From positions 1 through 64,000 of the forward strand of contig WGLV01000033.1 of NCBI GenBank assembly GCA_016125385.1: a stretch of DNA of 64,000 nucleotides. Direction: 5' to 3'. Every line of letters starts with the position of its first letter. The stretch's first letter is position 1. The notes beneath the pieces are model-generated. The model was not told where the DNA came from and searched no databases. It worked only from the letters and a program-made list of their open reading frames with translations. Source of the stretch: a bacterium (GTDB taxonomy: Bacteria > Hinthialibacterota > Hinthialibacteria > Hinthialibacterales > Hinthialibacteraceae). Position numbers and translations under genes: made by a program. Shown here in pieces: positions 25,047-34,174 of this stretch.

Positions 25047-27650
25047 TCAGGGAGGCGTCATCGATGGACTCGCCGGTTGATTGACGATGCGGAAATCATC
25101 GGCGAGAATGTGCCCCCATGCGCCGCTGGACTGGTCTCGAATCACCAGACGTACGGTGCGCCCGCGCAATGACGAAATGTTCCACGTCACACGGCGAAGC
25201 GTTTCATCGCGCCGTCCCGCCGTTTTGATGACAAGATCGCCGCCAGCCAACAGCCCAACATATACCTGCTCCACATCGTCGCCGCCGCCAACCAGAAAAT
25301 TGATCGAATCGCCTTGAAGCGTGAATTCAGGAGACAGTAACGCGCCAGTCGCGGCGTCGCCGCCATGATAAAAACTGTTAATGAAATAATTGCCCTCGTA
25401 TCCTTTGACGGGCAATTGCGTTCCAAACGGACCACTCGCGGGAGCGTCGCCAAACGCCTCGCCTTCGGCGATCCAGTCACGATATGCTCCCCATTCAAAG
25501 TTCCAGTACAGCCCGGGGGGGCGCTTCCATTGCCGGATGTCATCAAGCCCCATGTTCGCTCGCGGATCGCGGTCAGCGGCCAGCCAGATCGCTTTGCTTC
25601 CGCGCCAGGGGTCGAGCGACCAGCCGATCATTTTCCAGCTTCCGTCGCCGCCGCCTTGCAGGGCTCTGACCACGCGCCAGCCCCGGATGGAGTTTTCCTC
25701 ATACCGTAATCCTTGCGGCCGAACGTAAACAAACTGGTTCATCAGGGATTCGTTCGGTTTGTGGTCGAACAAATGCTGAACCGGGGGCGCCGAACGCCCT
25801 TCGCTCCAGGGATAATCCGAATAAACCGCCAGAGCGAAAAACGACTGGGTCGAGTCTTGGGGGATGGAAGCGTAAAAGCGCAGGTCGTCGCCCTCTATCA
25901 CGAAGGGCTTCGATTCAAGCGCGCCGATCTCATTTTTCGTATCGGGAGAGGAAGACCCCGCCGCGCCCGCTCCCTGTGTGGGGCGAATGCCGCCGCCGTC
26001 TCCAAACGCCACGCCCAGTTGACCGTCGAAATCCTCTCGATCTTCAAATGTCCATCGCTCGCCGACGGGCTCTCCGATAATCGCGGATTCCAAAGCGATC
26101 GACGAATCAGCCGTTTGATCGGGAAGCGTTTCCCCCGGTTCAAGCCGCTCCCAGGTTTGCAGGTTGCGGCTCCAACTCACCTTGTATTCGGGCGCCAGCG
26201 ATCGCAATACCGGGTCCATATCTCCCGCCACGCGAACATCCACGTCGTCAAAAATCGCATAAAACGCCATCGCTTGAGGTGGATCGGCGAGCGGAGACGC
26301 GATACGCCCGCGCTGGTCTCCCTCCACCGAATGGAGACGCCCCAACGCCGCGTATTCAAATGGAATCACTGAATCGTCATCGGACAGGCATAAAAACAAC
26401 GAGGGCGAGAACTGAATAAAAACCGGGCTTATCCCCTCTCGGCGGTCGAGCCACTCTCGGGTGGTTTGATATAGCGTCTCGCGATAGAGGGCGCGTTCCA
26501 ACAGCGGTCTGAACTCAAAATACGCCGCACTGAGAAACATTACGCCCAGCGCCGTGATGAGACTCCAGGCCGTCGTTGTGGATTGAAACCGGCGCGCCGC
26601 CCACACCACGCCGTGTGCGGCGAAAAGCGTTTCAATCAATAAAACCGGAGCCGCCAAACGCCATGCGGTTTCAGGCGGTAAAAACGACGCGGTAAATACA
26701 AATTGGCCTGTGATCACCAGCAACAATACGCCGCGTTCGCGCATTTCGCGCGGGCTCTCTCTCATCCACTCCGCGACGCCGAGCAGAGCGAGAAATCCGA
26801 ACGCAACGAGTGGAAACGGGAGCGTCACGCCTTCGCCCATGCGCAGCAATAACGTCTGTGCGTTTCGCGTCCATTCGCCGTTCAGCAGGGGGATCCACGA
26901 GAACGGCTGCGCTACCGGGCCGCTTGCGTTCCATTGCACTCCCCCCAGAACACCCCATCGCCAGCTGAGCCCGGTGAAGAACACTACCGAAGGCGCCACG
27001 GCGAGCAGCGGTAGCAAAGCCTCAATTTGGCGTTCTTTGCGCGACAACAACACGGCGCCATATATAGAAACAATACAGGAAAGCGCCAGCCCCAGGGCGC
27101 CGCTCAGGCTGAGTGCAAACAGAGCGATCATCACCAACGCCCACCGGGGATGCGATTCAAACCGGACTCGTTCAATCGCCAGCATGGACTCAACCAACAA
27201 CCAGACGGTTAGCGTGACCGACGGCGCCCACAGCATCGACGCCCACCAGGCGGGCTGAACCAGCAACAGCGCAAAAAACCAACTCGCGTCTGATAACAAT
27301 CCAAAACGACGGCTCCACCGCACGGCGCGAAACAGCAGGACCGCGGCGAGCATGGATTGCGCCAGCCACCCGGCCACGTACCGCCATTCGCCCAACACGC
27401 CGGCGGCGCGCATCAACCCCGCCAACAGAAGGTTTATCTGAATAAAGGGCGTCATGCCATCGGAGACGACGCTGGAACTTGAGAAGAACCCCCGCGAGTA
27501 GAGCGCGCTCATCGCGGTCGAGTCATCCAGCGCGTGAATCCATCCCGGCCAGGCGGCCATCAACACCCCCAGAACAAGGGCGTAAACGAGCAACGCGGCG
27601 AGCGCCATTCGCGTTTCAAGCCGGGATGGTGAGGAAGGCTGTTGGTTCAT
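25047..27650 (-). CDS. Large membrane protein with extracytoplasmic C-terminal domain
   Basis: An 867-residue protein. The first 400 residues contain about ten membrane segments (for example MALAALLVYALVLGVLMAAW and WFFALLLVQPAWWASMLW), in the manner of GT-C type mannosyltransferases or dolichol/undecaprenyl-linked enzymes, but I find no clear catalytic motif. The last 450 residues are soluble and beta-rich, with a late jelly-roll-like part (VRLVIRDQSSGAWGHILADDF). The start at 27650 (MNQQPSS) is chosen because it lies just before the first membrane segment; ATG at 27719 is the alternative and neither has a strong ribosome site. Confidence 0.6.
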   Translation of the reverse strand: MNQQPSSPSRLETRMALAALLVYALVLGVLMAAWPGWIHALDDSTAMSALYSRGFFSSSSVVSDGMTPFIQINLLLAGLMRAAGVLGEWRYVAGWLAQSMLAAVLLFRAVRWSRRFGLLSDASWFFALLLVQPAWWASMLWAPSVTLTVWLLVESMLAIERVRFESHPRWALVMIALFALSLSGALGLALSCIVSIYGAVLLSRKERQIEALLPLLAVAPSVVFFTGLSWRWGVLGGVQWNASGPVAQPFSWIPLLNGEWTRNAQTLLLRMGEGVTLPFPLVAFGFLALLGVAEWMRESPREMRERGVLLLVITGQFVFTASFLPPETAWRLAAPVLLIETLFAAHGVVWAARRFQSTTTAWSLITALGVMFLSAAYFEFRPLLERALYRETLYQTTREWLDRREGISPVFIQFSPSLFLCLSDDDSVIPFEYAALGRLHSVEGDQRGRIASPLADPPQAMAFYAIFDDVDVRVAGDMDPVLRSLAPEYKVSWSRNLQTWERLEPGETLPDQTADSSIALESAIIGEPVGERWTFEDREDFDGQLGVAFGDGGGIRPTQGAGAAGSSSPDTKNEIGALESKPFVIEGDDLRFYASIPQDSTQSFFALAVYSDYPWSEGRSAPPVQHLFDHKPNESLMNQFVYVRPQGLRYEENSIRGWRVVRALQGGGDGSWKMIGWSLDPWRGSKAIWLAADRDPRANMGLDDIRQWKRPPGLYWNFEWGAYRDWIAEGEAFGDAPASGPFGTQLPVKGYEGNYFINSFYHGGDAATGALLSPEFTLQGDSINFLVGGGDDVEQVYVGLLAGGDLVIKTAGRRDETLRRVTWNISSLRGRTVRLVIRDQSSGAWGHILADDFRIVNQPASPSMTPP

Positions 27651-27857
27651 TGGATCAGGACCGTAGCGAAGCAATAAGATTCGCCGTGTTTTCGGCGGTT
27701 CGCTCGCGATCGACTTCATTGAATCGAAGGGGGCTTCTCTTGGCAAGCCAATGAGCCTTATGAATCGACAAGCCGGTGATTTATGCCTACTATACAACTC
27801 GACCGACTTGAAATCGCATCGCCGGCCTTGAAGCCCCCTCATGCAAAGGAATCATCC

Positions 27858-28469
27858 ATGCAGAACTTCGCCATAAACCGCCGATCGCTGCTTCGCCTGA
27901 CGCCGGGCCTCCTGCTTCCGGGCGCGCTGGGCTGCACCTCCGCAAAATTTTTTGAAGAAATGGGCACGATCGATGTAAACCAGAAAGCGCTGGCGGCGAG
28001 GCGAGCCGACTGGAAGGGGCCGGAGATGGCCTTCGCGGTGGTGTCGTACGGCGGCGGTTTTGTGATGGTCAAACATAACTCTCCGCTGGGCTGGGCGTTT
28101 CCCGGCGGTGACGTCGACCCCGCCCGCCACGGCAGCAACGTCGCCAACGGCGATCTGGTCTCGGCGGCGACCAATTACGCCCACTCTCAGGCGCTGTTGC
28201 CTATTCAGGTCAGCAAGACCACCCTGTTCGCCTACGGCTACGGCATCGACAAGACGCAGGATCGCATGGTGATGGCCTACTGGTTCCAGATCGGCCTGCC
28301 CACCGATTTCCCCCCCACGCCGCAAGCCAATCTGCAGGATTCGCTTGACGCCAAATGGGTCGCGCCCGATGATTCGAAGCTCTCGCCCTGTCTGGAAGAA
28401 CGCATACATGAATACGAAACCGCTGGAGAAGGCGGTACGACCATCATCGATACCTGCTCGATGATATAA
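27858..28469 (+). CDS. Lipoprotein with degenerate Nudix-like domain
   Basis: A 203-residue protein with an RR-containing export signal and lipobox-like GALGC (NRRSLLRLTPGLLLPGALGC), so it is probably lipid-anchored outside the cytoplasm. The core has a Nudix-like opening (GGGFVMVKHNSPLGWAFPGGDVD), but the catalytic REx2EEx(G) part of the Nudix box is absent. It is therefore either a non-catalytic relative or a chance similarity. AAAGGA lies 7 bases before the ATG. The next gene, 42 bp downstream, is a membrane protein. Confidence 0.6.
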   Translation: MQNFAINRRSLLRLTPGLLLPGALGCTSAKFFEEMGTIDVNQKALAARRADWKGPEMAFAVVSYGGGFVMVKHNSPLGWAFPGGDVDPARHGSNVANGDLVSAATNYAHSQALLPIQVSKTTLFAYGYGIDKTQDRMVMAYWFQIGLPTDFPPTPQANLQDSLDAKWVAPDDSKLSPCLEERIHEYETAGEGGTTIIDTCSMI

Positions 28470-28511
28470 CGGGCGCCGGGACACAATTCACAATGGACAT
28501 CGGCGAATACC

Positions 28512-28979
28512 ATGACCGATAACGCCCCTGATTTTTCACGGATCATGACGATCATGCGCGGCGTTTTGGCCGTGCTCGTCGGTTTCATGGTCATCAACAT
28601 CGCCGTGATGGCGTTTTTCGTCATCGCTTTTTACGATCAACTTGGGAAATCGGAGCCCCCCGACCCCTCGGCAATCAGCGCGGCCTTCATGGCGGGTAGC
28701 ATCGCATTTGGATTCATCGCGGCGGCGGTTGGCGGCTTTTTGACCGCCCTGATCGCAGGTCGCGACGAATGGAAATACGCCTGCGTCATCATTGGCGTGT
28801 TTCTGGCCCTTTCGATCATGAATATCTATTCGGCCAGGAGCCAGGAACCGCTCTGGGCGCAAATCGGCAACACCCTCGCTATGATCGGCGGAATCGGCCT
28901 CGGGACGTTTCTCCGCGTACGGTTCAAAGCGACCTCTCCAGAGAATGCTACCCTCTCGGACAAATCTTCTCCGCAATAA
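28512..28979 (+). CDS. Small integral membrane protein of unknown function
   Basis: A 155-residue protein with four predicted membrane segments (about residues 16-42, 57-82, 88-104 and 114-134). Both ends are polar and the C terminus is Ser/Thr/Lys-rich. It follows the Nudix-like lipoprotein gene by 42 bp, so co-transcription is likely. No family is recognised. Confidence 0.65.
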   Translation: MTDNAPDFSRIMTIMRGVLAVLVGFMVINIAVMAFFVIAFYDQLGKSEPPDPSAISAAFMAGSIAFGFIAAAVGGFLTALIAGRDEWKYACVIIGVFLALSIMNIYSARSQEPLWAQIGNTLAMIGGIGLGTFLRVRFKATSPENATLSDKSSPQ

Positions 28980-29050
28980 AAAAACGCCTCACCGGAGAAA
29001 CCATCCGATGCGGCGCCACGAATTCTATTTTCCGTTTTTTTCAAACACGG

Positions 29051-29596
29051 TCAGGGGCCGAAGCGAACCAGATCGCCCGCGCTGACGACGCCGTTGCTTA
29101 CGTCATACGGAAACTCGGCTTCATTGTCCCATTGGTCGGGCCCGTGGCTGAATGAAAACCACTCAACCGGGACGCTCGATCCTTCCGGTTTGTGGTTATA
29201 CGCATAATAGGTTTCCGTCACGATAACCGGACTCTGCTTTTTGTTGAAGTAATGATATTCGTGCTGTGGAGGAATACCCGCCGGCGCGTTTTGCGCGGGA
29301 AAGACCTCGTTAAACAACGAAGACAGATACGACACCGGCGTTGTCAACCGCAACGGCAGAAAATGAGGTTCGGGAACCAGGTCTTTCGGGTTGTTATACG
29401 AGGGATAATAGCCTCGGTCCGCGCGGTACATTTCCATGGCGGTTGAAATCGTACGTAACTCGGCCTCGACGCGCGCGACCTTGGCTTTCATCTGAGCGTT
29501 CAGAAAATTCGGCACGGCGATAGCCGCCAGAATTCCGATAATCGCGACGACGATCAACAATTCGATCAACGTAAATCCATACGGAGTTTTCCGCAT
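29051..29596 (-). CDS. GspG-like type II pseudopilin
   Basis: A 181-residue prepilin-type protein. The leader MRKTPYG is cut before Phe in G/FTLIELLIVVAIIGILAAIAV; the conserved Glu at position 5 of the mature chain is present. The start at 29596 gives a standard seven-residue leader and has AAAGGA upstream, so the longer frame to 29647 is less likely. The C-terminal half (PGQ-like SHGPDQWDNEAEFPYDVSNG) resembles pseudopilins of uncultured phyla. No other secretion genes are adjacent; it may be served by a system elsewhere. Confidence 0.85.
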   Translation of the reverse strand: MRKTPYGFTLIELLIVVAIIGILAAIAVPNFLNAQMKAKVARVEAELRTISTAMEMYRADRGYYPSYNNPKDLVPEPHFLPLRLTTPVSYLSSLFNEVFPAQNAPAGIPPQHEYHYFNKKQSPVIVTETYYAYNHKPEGSSVPVEWFSFSHGPDQWDNEAEFPYDVSNGVVSAGDLVRFGP

Positions 29597-29709
29597 TCTT
29601 TTTTTCCTTTCCATGACAAACAGGAATTCCCGCCGAGCGAACCGCACGGCGAGGCGATGGAGCGTGGCTCCATGAGATAAAACTCAGCGATTGATCTGGA
29701 GAGATTTCG

Positions 29710-30033
29710 TCAGGAAAAAAGCGGAGGCGCCCGGATGGATAACGCGCCCGGCGCGCGGTTTTGAAGACCTGTCTGAGCGACCGCCGAGCGGAGAACGCAT
29801 TGCGCGGGCTCCGAGCCGATGAACGCCTTGATCGCGGGCGAATTGCTTACGCGTTCAAAGTGACAGAGGACGCATTCTTCACGCGATTGCGTCCACGCGG
29901 CGTGAACCTGCTTGGAGTCTCGCTGGATCGATGGATCGGCGCCGGGATGAAAATGGACATGGGTATGCGCTCCGCCGAATATCGCGGCGAAGGCGTATAC
30001 CGCCAGAAACCATTTTCTCAAACACCGGTTCAT
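29710..30033 (-). CDS. Small exported His/Cys-rich protein
   Basis: A 107-residue protein with an N-terminal hydrophobic signal (KWFLAVYAFAAIFGG) and a cluster of possible metal ligands (AHTHVHFHPG, then ECVLCHFERV). The histidine and CxxC content suggests metal or heme contact, as in some small periplasmic proteins, but no defined family is recognised. The ribosome site is weak, so the frame is only moderately supported. Confidence 0.45.
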   Translation of the reverse strand: MNRCLRKWFLAVYAFAAIFGGAHTHVHFHPGADPSIQRDSKQVHAAWTQSREECVLCHFERVSNSPAIKAFIGSEPAQCVLRSAVAQTGLQNRAPGALSIRAPPLFS

Positions 30034-30101
30034 ATCAGCAGTGCCTTAGTATATCGAAGCCAAAAGACGACTTATTCTATCCATTTTTCTAATAATAAAA
30101 A

Positions 30102-30126
30102 GCCGCTTCGCGATTCACGAAGCGGC
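30102..30126 (-). terminator. Rho-independent terminator after the oxidoreductase gene
   Basis: GCCGCTTCG (30102-30110) pairs with CGAAGCGGC (30118-30126). Read on the minus strand it is followed by U-rich sequence from the A tract at 30091-30101. It ends the Gfo/Idh/MocA gene transcript. Confidence 0.8.
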
Positions 30127-30154
30127 GTCTGATATTTTATCGGCGATCGCCGGG

Positions 30155-31423
30155 TTACATCATGCTTTTCATCCACGCGTCCGTCGGACGAATGCGGCGA
30201 ACTTCAAGAAATTCCTCCTGCTCGGCGTCCCATTTCACGCGGCGGCCGGTGCGATACGAAATATTGCCCAGGTGAGCGGCGTTGATAACCTGATGTCCAA
30301 CCTCGACCGGCGAATTGGGTTCCTTGCGTGTTTTGACGCATTCGAGGAAGTTGGCGACGTGATCGCCGCCCTCGTAAGTGCGCGGCCATGAATCGATGGG
30401 CTCATCCATCTTTTCGCCCTGCGGAAATACGCGGAAACCGTTACGGTCATCAACCGTAAGTGATCCTTCCGAGCCGCAGAACATCGCGCCCACACTGTCA
30501 CGGTCGTTAATGAATTCAACGGTGAACAGCGTGGTGAAGTCGCCGTAATTCAGAATCGAGTGAACCACGTCGGGCGTTTCCCAATGAGGGAAATAGTGGT
30601 TGCCGCCGTTGGCCGCGACCGTTTTGGGGCCGGTGACGTCCATCAGCCACTGGTTTACGTCGAGCTGGTGAGCGCCGATATCGGTCATCAGGCCGCCGGC
30701 GTAATCCCAATACCAGCGCCAGGCGTAATAGCGGTATGGGTCGAAGGCGCGCTTGGGCGCCTTGCCAAGAAAGCGGTCCCAATCGAGCCGGCCTCGCACT
30801 TCCAGATTGGCGGCGAAGGGGTCGCCCGCCGACCAGTTGCGGGTATCCCAGACTTTTACCATGACCACCTTGCCCAGTTTGCCCGACTGAATCACTTCAC
30901 GGGCGCGTTTCCAGTGTTCGCCGCTGCGGCGATGGTTGCCCACCTGAACGACGCGATCGGTCGAGCGGACGGCTTTGATCATTTCCTGCCCCTCTTCGAT
31001 GGTGTGAGAGAAGGGTTTTTCGGTATAGGCGTCTTTGCCCGCGTTGACCGTGTCGATCAACACGTCGTGGTGCCAGTGATCGGGCGTGGCGATGTAGACC
31101 GCATCAATATCAGGGCGTTCGAGCAGTTTTTCATGCTCGTAGTACATATCCGCCAGTTTGCCGTCATCGGTTTCAGACAACGCGCGAGCCTGATTGAGGC
31201 GCTCTTCATAGACGTCGCAAACCGCCGCGATGCGCGCGCCGCGTTGTTTCGCTTCTCTCAGCCCCCACTGACCGCGTCCACCGGTTCCGATCACGCCCAT
31301 GCGGATGGTTTCATTCGCCCCCAGCACGCTCGCCGGAGCGATTCCATTCAGCGACGCCATCGCGACGCCGGCCGCAGCGCCTTTTAAAATCGTTCGTCTG
31401 GATTGATCCGTCTTCTCTTTCAT
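30155..31423 (-). CDS. Exported Gfo/Idh/MocA family oxidoreductase
   Basis: A 422-residue NAD(P)-type oxidoreductase with a twin-arginine signal (SRRTILKGAAAGVAMA). The Rossmann motif is MGVIGTGGRGQWGLREAK, the family EKP motif is in YTEKPFSHTIEEG, and the substrate-domain helix has GGLMTDIGAHQLDVNQWL. Such exported members are abundant in PVC-type bacteria and act on sugars or sugar derivatives; the substrate is not evident. AAAGGGG lies just upstream; ATG at 31426 is an equal alternative. Confidence 0.9.
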   Translation of the reverse strand: MKEKTDQSRRTILKGAAAGVAMASLNGIAPASVLGANETIRMGVIGTGGRGQWGLREAKQRGARIAAVCDVYEERLNQARALSETDDGKLADMYYEHEKLLERPDIDAVYIATPDHWHHDVLIDTVNAGKDAYTEKPFSHTIEEGQEMIKAVRSTDRVVQVGNHRRSGEHWKRAREVIQSGKLGKVVMVKVWDTRNWSAGDPFAANLEVRGRLDWDRFLGKAPKRAFDPYRYYAWRWYWDYAGGLMTDIGAHQLDVNQWLMDVTGPKTVAANGGNHYFPHWETPDVVHSILNYGDFTTLFTVEFINDRDSVGAMFCGSEGSLTVDDRNGFRVFPQGEKMDEPIDSWPRTYEGGDHVANFLECVKTRKEPNSPVEVGHQVINAAHLGNISYRTGRRVKWDAEQEEFLEVRRIRPTDAWMKSMM

Positions 31424-31709
31424 CATGATCCCCTTTACCGTTAGAGTGCTCAAAGAATCGATGCGGATTATTAACGCTATTTACTAACGAGTCTCTCAGA
31501 TTTTTCGTCTCGCTTCCAGTGTGATAAAGTGGAGAATCTCCTTTCACGCAGGTTTCGCGGCGCCATCCGAGCCGGTTTCTTTTCCTTGTTCACCGGGTAG
31601 CGCGCTGATACACTGGCAACGGTTTTGGACGCATGGGGCGTAAAACGCCGGCCCGGCGTGTAAAACCGGACAATTCATCCCATTGAGCCGCAAGCATAAA
31701 GGCCCAGGC

Positions 31710-32831
31710 ATGGCGTGGTATCATTTTTTTCTCCTGTTTTTTGAGGGGTTCTTACTCTCGCTGGTCTTGACGCGCGTCATGCGATCGATCGCGCCCCGGC
31801 TCGGCTATCTCGATCAGCCGGGACACCGCAAGGTTCATCACAATCCCAAGCCACTGCTGGGCGGCGCCGCGATTTATCTCTCATTCATCATCTGCGTTCT
31901 TGGCGACCTAGCCGTTCTATACTGGATCTTCACCGCCCGCCCCGATCTGCCCGGCGGGCTGGGCGAACACCTCGAACAGCTCGCGTTGTACGCGGCGGGC
32001 ATCCAGCGAGTGTGGGATCAGCTGGCCGGTCTGCTGGCGGGTTCAACGATGTTGTTCGTGCTCGGCCTGATCGACGACCGATTCGGCATGTCACCCTATA
32101 TCAAACTGGGCGGCCAGATATTCGCGACGTTGATTCTGTATGTGGTCGGCATCCGCATCGCGCTGTTCATCGATTACCCCATCGTCAATTTCGCCCTGAC
32201 GCTTTCATGGATCGTGTTGATCAGCAACTCGTTCAACCTGCTCGATAACATGGACGGTCTCTCGGGCGGCGTGGCCATGATCGCCCTGCTGCTGCTGGGT
32301 CTGGCGACGCACATGGTCAGCAATCAGGCGTTCATGTCGTCGATGTCGTTCGTGCTGGCGGGGTGCATCGCGGGCTTTTTGCGGTACAACCTCAACCCGT
32401 CCACCATCTTCATGGGCGACGCGGGCTCGCTTATTCTGGGCTATCTGGTTTCAGCCCTGACCATTCAGTCGACCTTTTATCAGACCGGCACTGAAAACGC
32501 CACCGCGTGGTCGGTTGTGATGCCGTTCGTGATTCTGGCGGTACCGATCTTCGACACGTTGTCGGTCATCTTTATCCGCCTGAAGAATGGAAAACCCATC
32601 TTTGAAGGCGACAAAAACCACTTTTCTCACCGGCTGGTGGCGCTGGGTATGAGCCATCGCCGCGCGGTGTTTTTTATTCATCTGCTGACGTTGTCGGTGG
32701 GGAGTTCAGCGTTGATTCTTCCGCTGATGCGCAAGCCGTTCGGCGCGTACGTCGTGTTTTCTCAAACCATCATCATCTTTATTCTGATCGCCATGTTGGA
32801 GGCGATCAGCATCCAGAACCGGAAAGACTGA
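31710..32831 (+). CDS. MraY/WecA-family undecaprenyl-phosphate glycosyl-1-phosphate transferase
   Basis: A 373-residue polytopic membrane enzyme that moves a sugar-1-phosphate to undecaprenyl phosphate, the first step of a surface polysaccharide. The family signatures HNPKPLLGGAAIYLS, GLIDDRFGMSPYIKL, NSFNLLDNMDGLSGG (catalytic Asp) and STIFMGDAGSLILGYL are present, with a WecA-type cytoplasmic loop DKNHFSHRLVALGMSHR. The ATG at 31710 is chosen; an in-frame TTG at 31683 is possible. No other polysaccharide genes are adjacent. Confidence 0.9.
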   Translation: MAWYHFFLLFFEGFLLSLVLTRVMRSIAPRLGYLDQPGHRKVHHNPKPLLGGAAIYLSFIICVLGDLAVLYWIFTARPDLPGGLGEHLEQLALYAAGIQRVWDQLAGLLAGSTMLFVLGLIDDRFGMSPYIKLGGQIFATLILYVVGIRIALFIDYPIVNFALTLSWIVLISNSFNLLDNMDGLSGGVAMIALLLLGLATHMVSNQAFMSSMSFVLAGCIAGFLRYNLNPSTIFMGDAGSLILGYLVSALTIQSTFYQTGTENATAWSVVMPFVILAVPIFDTLSVIFIRLKNGKPIFEGDKNHFSHRLVALGMSHRRAVFFIHLLTLSVGSSALILPLMRKPFGAYVVFSQTIIIFILIAMLEAISIQNRKD

Positions 32832-32843
32832 TTTCAACGGTCA

Positions 32844-33353
32844 TCACTCTTCATCGTCTCCACCTTCGTTATTTCTGTTTCTCAACTCATACCGCATTCC
32901 CTGTGCGATAAAGGCCAACAGCAGCGCCAGGCTGATCATCTGGTAGATGACGTGCACCAGCGGATCGCTCCACCCCCACTCGCCGAACCATAAAAAACGC
33001 AAGCCCGTCATAAAGAATACCGCGCCCACGATTAACCCGCCCTGAAACAGCAGCCGTTCCGAATCGTTCCACCCTCCGGTCTCCACGCCCTGTTGCAGAG
33101 CCGATCCGGCCGCCATGACGCAAGTGAGCCCCGCCAGGCAGTAGGTCGTCATACCGAAATTGTTGAAGAAATGGATGGAAGCCAGCGTGGACGAAGCGGC
33201 GGTTTGGCCCAGTTCAAAATAGACGCCCCATAAAAACGCGTCCGCCGCCGCCGCCCAGGCGGCGCAGGTCAGCCACGAAATCCGGCGCCACAAAGGCGGC
33301 CGAAGTCCGGAGGGATTATGGTTGTCATGCAGCTGCGTCATTGCATTACTCAT
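32844..33353 (-). CDS. Small integral membrane protein of unknown function
   Basis: A 169-residue protein with four likely membrane segments (about residues 24-48, 64-85, 104-122 and 134-152) and a Glu/Asp-rich C-terminal tail. It is convergent with the WecA/MraY-like gene, 12 bp apart. No family is recognised and the ribosome site is weak. Confidence 0.6.
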   Translation of the reverse strand: MSNAMTQLHDNHNPSGLRPPLWRRISWLTCAAWAAAADAFLWGVYFELGQTAASSTLASIHFFNNFGMTTYCLAGLTCVMAAGSALQQGVETGGWNDSERLLFQGGLIVGAVFFMTGLRFLWFGEWGWSDPLVHVIYQMISLALLLAFIAQGMRYELRNRNNEGGDDEE

Positions 33354-33540
33354 CCGATCAAGCTCGCTATACGATAGGCGCGAGTGAGTGGCAGACCAAG
33401 GCGGAAGATACCGCGCAAACGGTCGTCCATCAAACGCTTGCCTTATTTAAATCCGTACATTATCGTTCTTCAGATTCAGAAAATAAAAACGTTGGGATTT
33501 AATTTCATTCATGATATGGTAAACTTATAGGTTGACTCAA

Positions 33541-33717
33541 ATGCGTGTCACTCCCTTATATGAAGGGAAGCGATTTGAAATCGTCATGCTGGAGACAAAC
33601 CGGGACGACACATTGATCGCTTTTCTTGAACGCTTTAAAAAAATGACAAGAACGAAGCGGATCATTGAGACGTCTCAACAGTTTCGTTTGAAATATCTGC
33701 AGGAGCACGGGTCATGA
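33541..33717 (+). CDS. Small protein preceding an HTH gene, possible truncated HigB/RelE-like toxin
   Basis: A 58-residue basic protein (MRVTPLYEGKRFEIVML, later FLERFKKMTRTKRIIETSQQ). It overlaps the HTH gene by four bases (ATGA), which shows translational coupling. The toxin-before-antitoxin order and the size of the partner recall HigBA-type modules, but the chain is too short for a full RelE fold and key residues cannot be identified. It could also be a co-regulator of the HTH protein. Confidence 0.5.
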   Translation: MRVTPLYEGKRFEIVMLETNRDDTLIAFLERFKKMTRTKRIIETSQQFRLKYLQEHGS

Positions 33718-34154
33718 GCGATACCAGCAACGCAAAAGCCCTGTTTCAGGCGTTTTTATCTGCAGCCCGTCAGAATGATGAGTTTCACGTTGAAAAAGCA
33801 AAAATCCTGTTTTCCGATCTGGTTTCCTCGCTGATGGAAAATCAGGGAGTAAGCAACACGGAACTGGCGGAACGTCTGAACACGTCCAAACAATACATAT
33901 CAAAAGTCCTGAACGGGCACGCGAACGTAACCATCTCGACCATGGTTAAAATTTCACGCGCGCTCAACGCGGATTTTTCCATATCGATTCACCCCTCGAT
34001 GAATTCCTCTCAGGCGCGCGGGGAAAATATACATCGTGTGAATGGTCATGCTCAATATAAAACATCGAGCCTTCATCCTCAAAAGAGCAAAGCTCAGAAC
34101 AACGGACGAAAATCTCAGCCCTCAGTCGGGCGCGCTAAACAAAAATCCAAATAA
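33714..34154 (+). CDS. XRE-family helix-turn-helix protein
   Basis: A 146-residue DNA-binding protein. The HTH spans about residues 35-85 (NTELAERLNTSKQYISKVLNG followed by STMVKISRALNADFSISI), as in HigA-type antitoxins. The C-terminal 50 residues are Ser/Gln/Lys-rich and probably disordered. It overlaps the preceding small gene and lies 20 bp before the acetate kinase-like gene, so it may control its own operon. Confidence 0.8.
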   Translation: MSDTSNAKALFQAFLSAARQNDEFHVEKAKILFSDLVSSLMENQGVSNTELAERLNTSKQYISKVLNGHANVTISTMVKISRALNADFSISIHPSMNSSQARGENIHRVNGHAQYKTSSLHPQKSKAQNNGRKSQPSVGRAKQKSK

Positions 34155-34174
34155 CAATTCCAGGAGACATCGAC

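Noticed and set aside
31311-31547. 78-residue minus-strand open frame before the oxidoreductase
   Set aside because: It overlaps the oxidoreductase start in another frame and has no ribosome site or conserved motif.
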